A stretch of DNA of 5,595 nucleotides from assembly GCA_041623895.1 (NCBI GenBank), contig JBFJVZ010000456.1:1-5595 (forward strand), written 5' to 3'. Under the pieces are notes generated by a model. That model saw only the letters and a list, made by a program, of their open reading frames with translations. It was not told where the DNA came from and did no database searches. Position numbers and translations under genes: made by a program. Positions 5,481 to 5,595 of the stretch are shown here, one piece after another (within the stretch, counting starts at the first letter, position 1; each line of letters opens with the position of its first letter). This stretch comes from JBFJVZ01 sp041623895 (GTDB taxonomy: Bacteria; Planctomycetota; Planctomycetia; Pirellulales; Pirellulaceae).

Positions 5481-5595
5481 TCGTCGTCCGCTCCGCGAAC
5501 CTCGGCGTCCTCTGCGGTAGTCCCTTAAAATCGTTTGCGGAGAGGCTGTGAATTTATTCGCCGGCGGCGAAAGTACGTCGTCGTTTGCTCCGCAA
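5481..5595. repeat. Short direct and inverted repeats after the sulfatase
   Basis: A diverged direct repeat, TCGTCGT(CC/TT)GCTCCGC, is present at 5481-5496 and 5578-5593. TTGCGGAG (5535-5542) and CTCCGCAA (5588-5595) are inverted partners enclosing a near-perfect palindrome, TTCGCCG (5557-5563) and CGGCGAA (5565-5571). A GCTGTGAAT repeat occurs at 5471-5479, over the sulfatase stop codon, and at 5545-5553. The nested inverted structure reaches the window edge, so the element may continue. No T-run follows the hairpin, so a classical terminator is not supported. It is probably a dispersed intergenic repeat. Confidence 0.45.

Noticed and set aside
5557..5571. Palindrome as terminator of the plus-strand sulfatase
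   Set aside because: No T-run follows on the plus strand, and it lies 80 bases beyond the stop within a repeat-rich stretch.

Overview
The window looks like chromosomal DNA from a planctomycete, probably of the Rhodopirellula/Pirellulaceae type. The signs are two secreted formylglycine-type sulfatases side by side, an N-terminal NPYRSP motif on a small hypothetical protein, a Lys/Ala/Pro-rich tail on one sulfatase, moderate GC, weak Shine-Dalgarno sites, and intergenic DNA full of short palindromes. The lineage is inferred from sequence style only.

Layout from left to right. Positions 1-357 hold no convincing gene. They carry a two-hairpin palindromic element (2-72) and a three-armed inverted repeat (176-212). 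Positions 358-816 (minus) encode a 152-residue hypothetical protein. Positions 817-1211 are mostly intergenic, with small palindromes and one doubtful short minus-strand ORF (942-1154). Positions 1212-2015 (minus) encode a predicted lipoprotein with two tandem Dabb (stress-responsive A/B barrel) domains. Positions 2053-3519 (minus) encode a secreted sulfatase whose active-site motif is C-W-V-S-R instead of C-x-P-S-R. Positions 3520-3707 are a divergent promoter region. Positions 3708-5477 (plus) encode a second secreted sulfatase with a canonical-type C-S-P-T-R motif and a C-terminal accessory domain. Positions 5478-5595 are short-repeat intergenic DNA.

How the genes may work together. The minus-strand sulfatase and the Dabb lipoprotein are 37 bases apart and are probably one transcript. 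The second sulfatase is transcribed divergently from the same 188-base region, so the three genes may form one locus for desulfating a sulfated organic substrate, perhaps an algal polysaccharide, in the periplasm or at the cell surface. The substrate cannot be read from the sequence. No CRISPR array, RNA gene, transposase, phage gene or recognisable defence system was seen. This is mostly an ordinary sulfatase locus; the less ordinary points are the Val in the sulfatase motif, the duplicated Dabb domain, the open frame after the Dabb stop codon, and the palindromic repeats at both ends.
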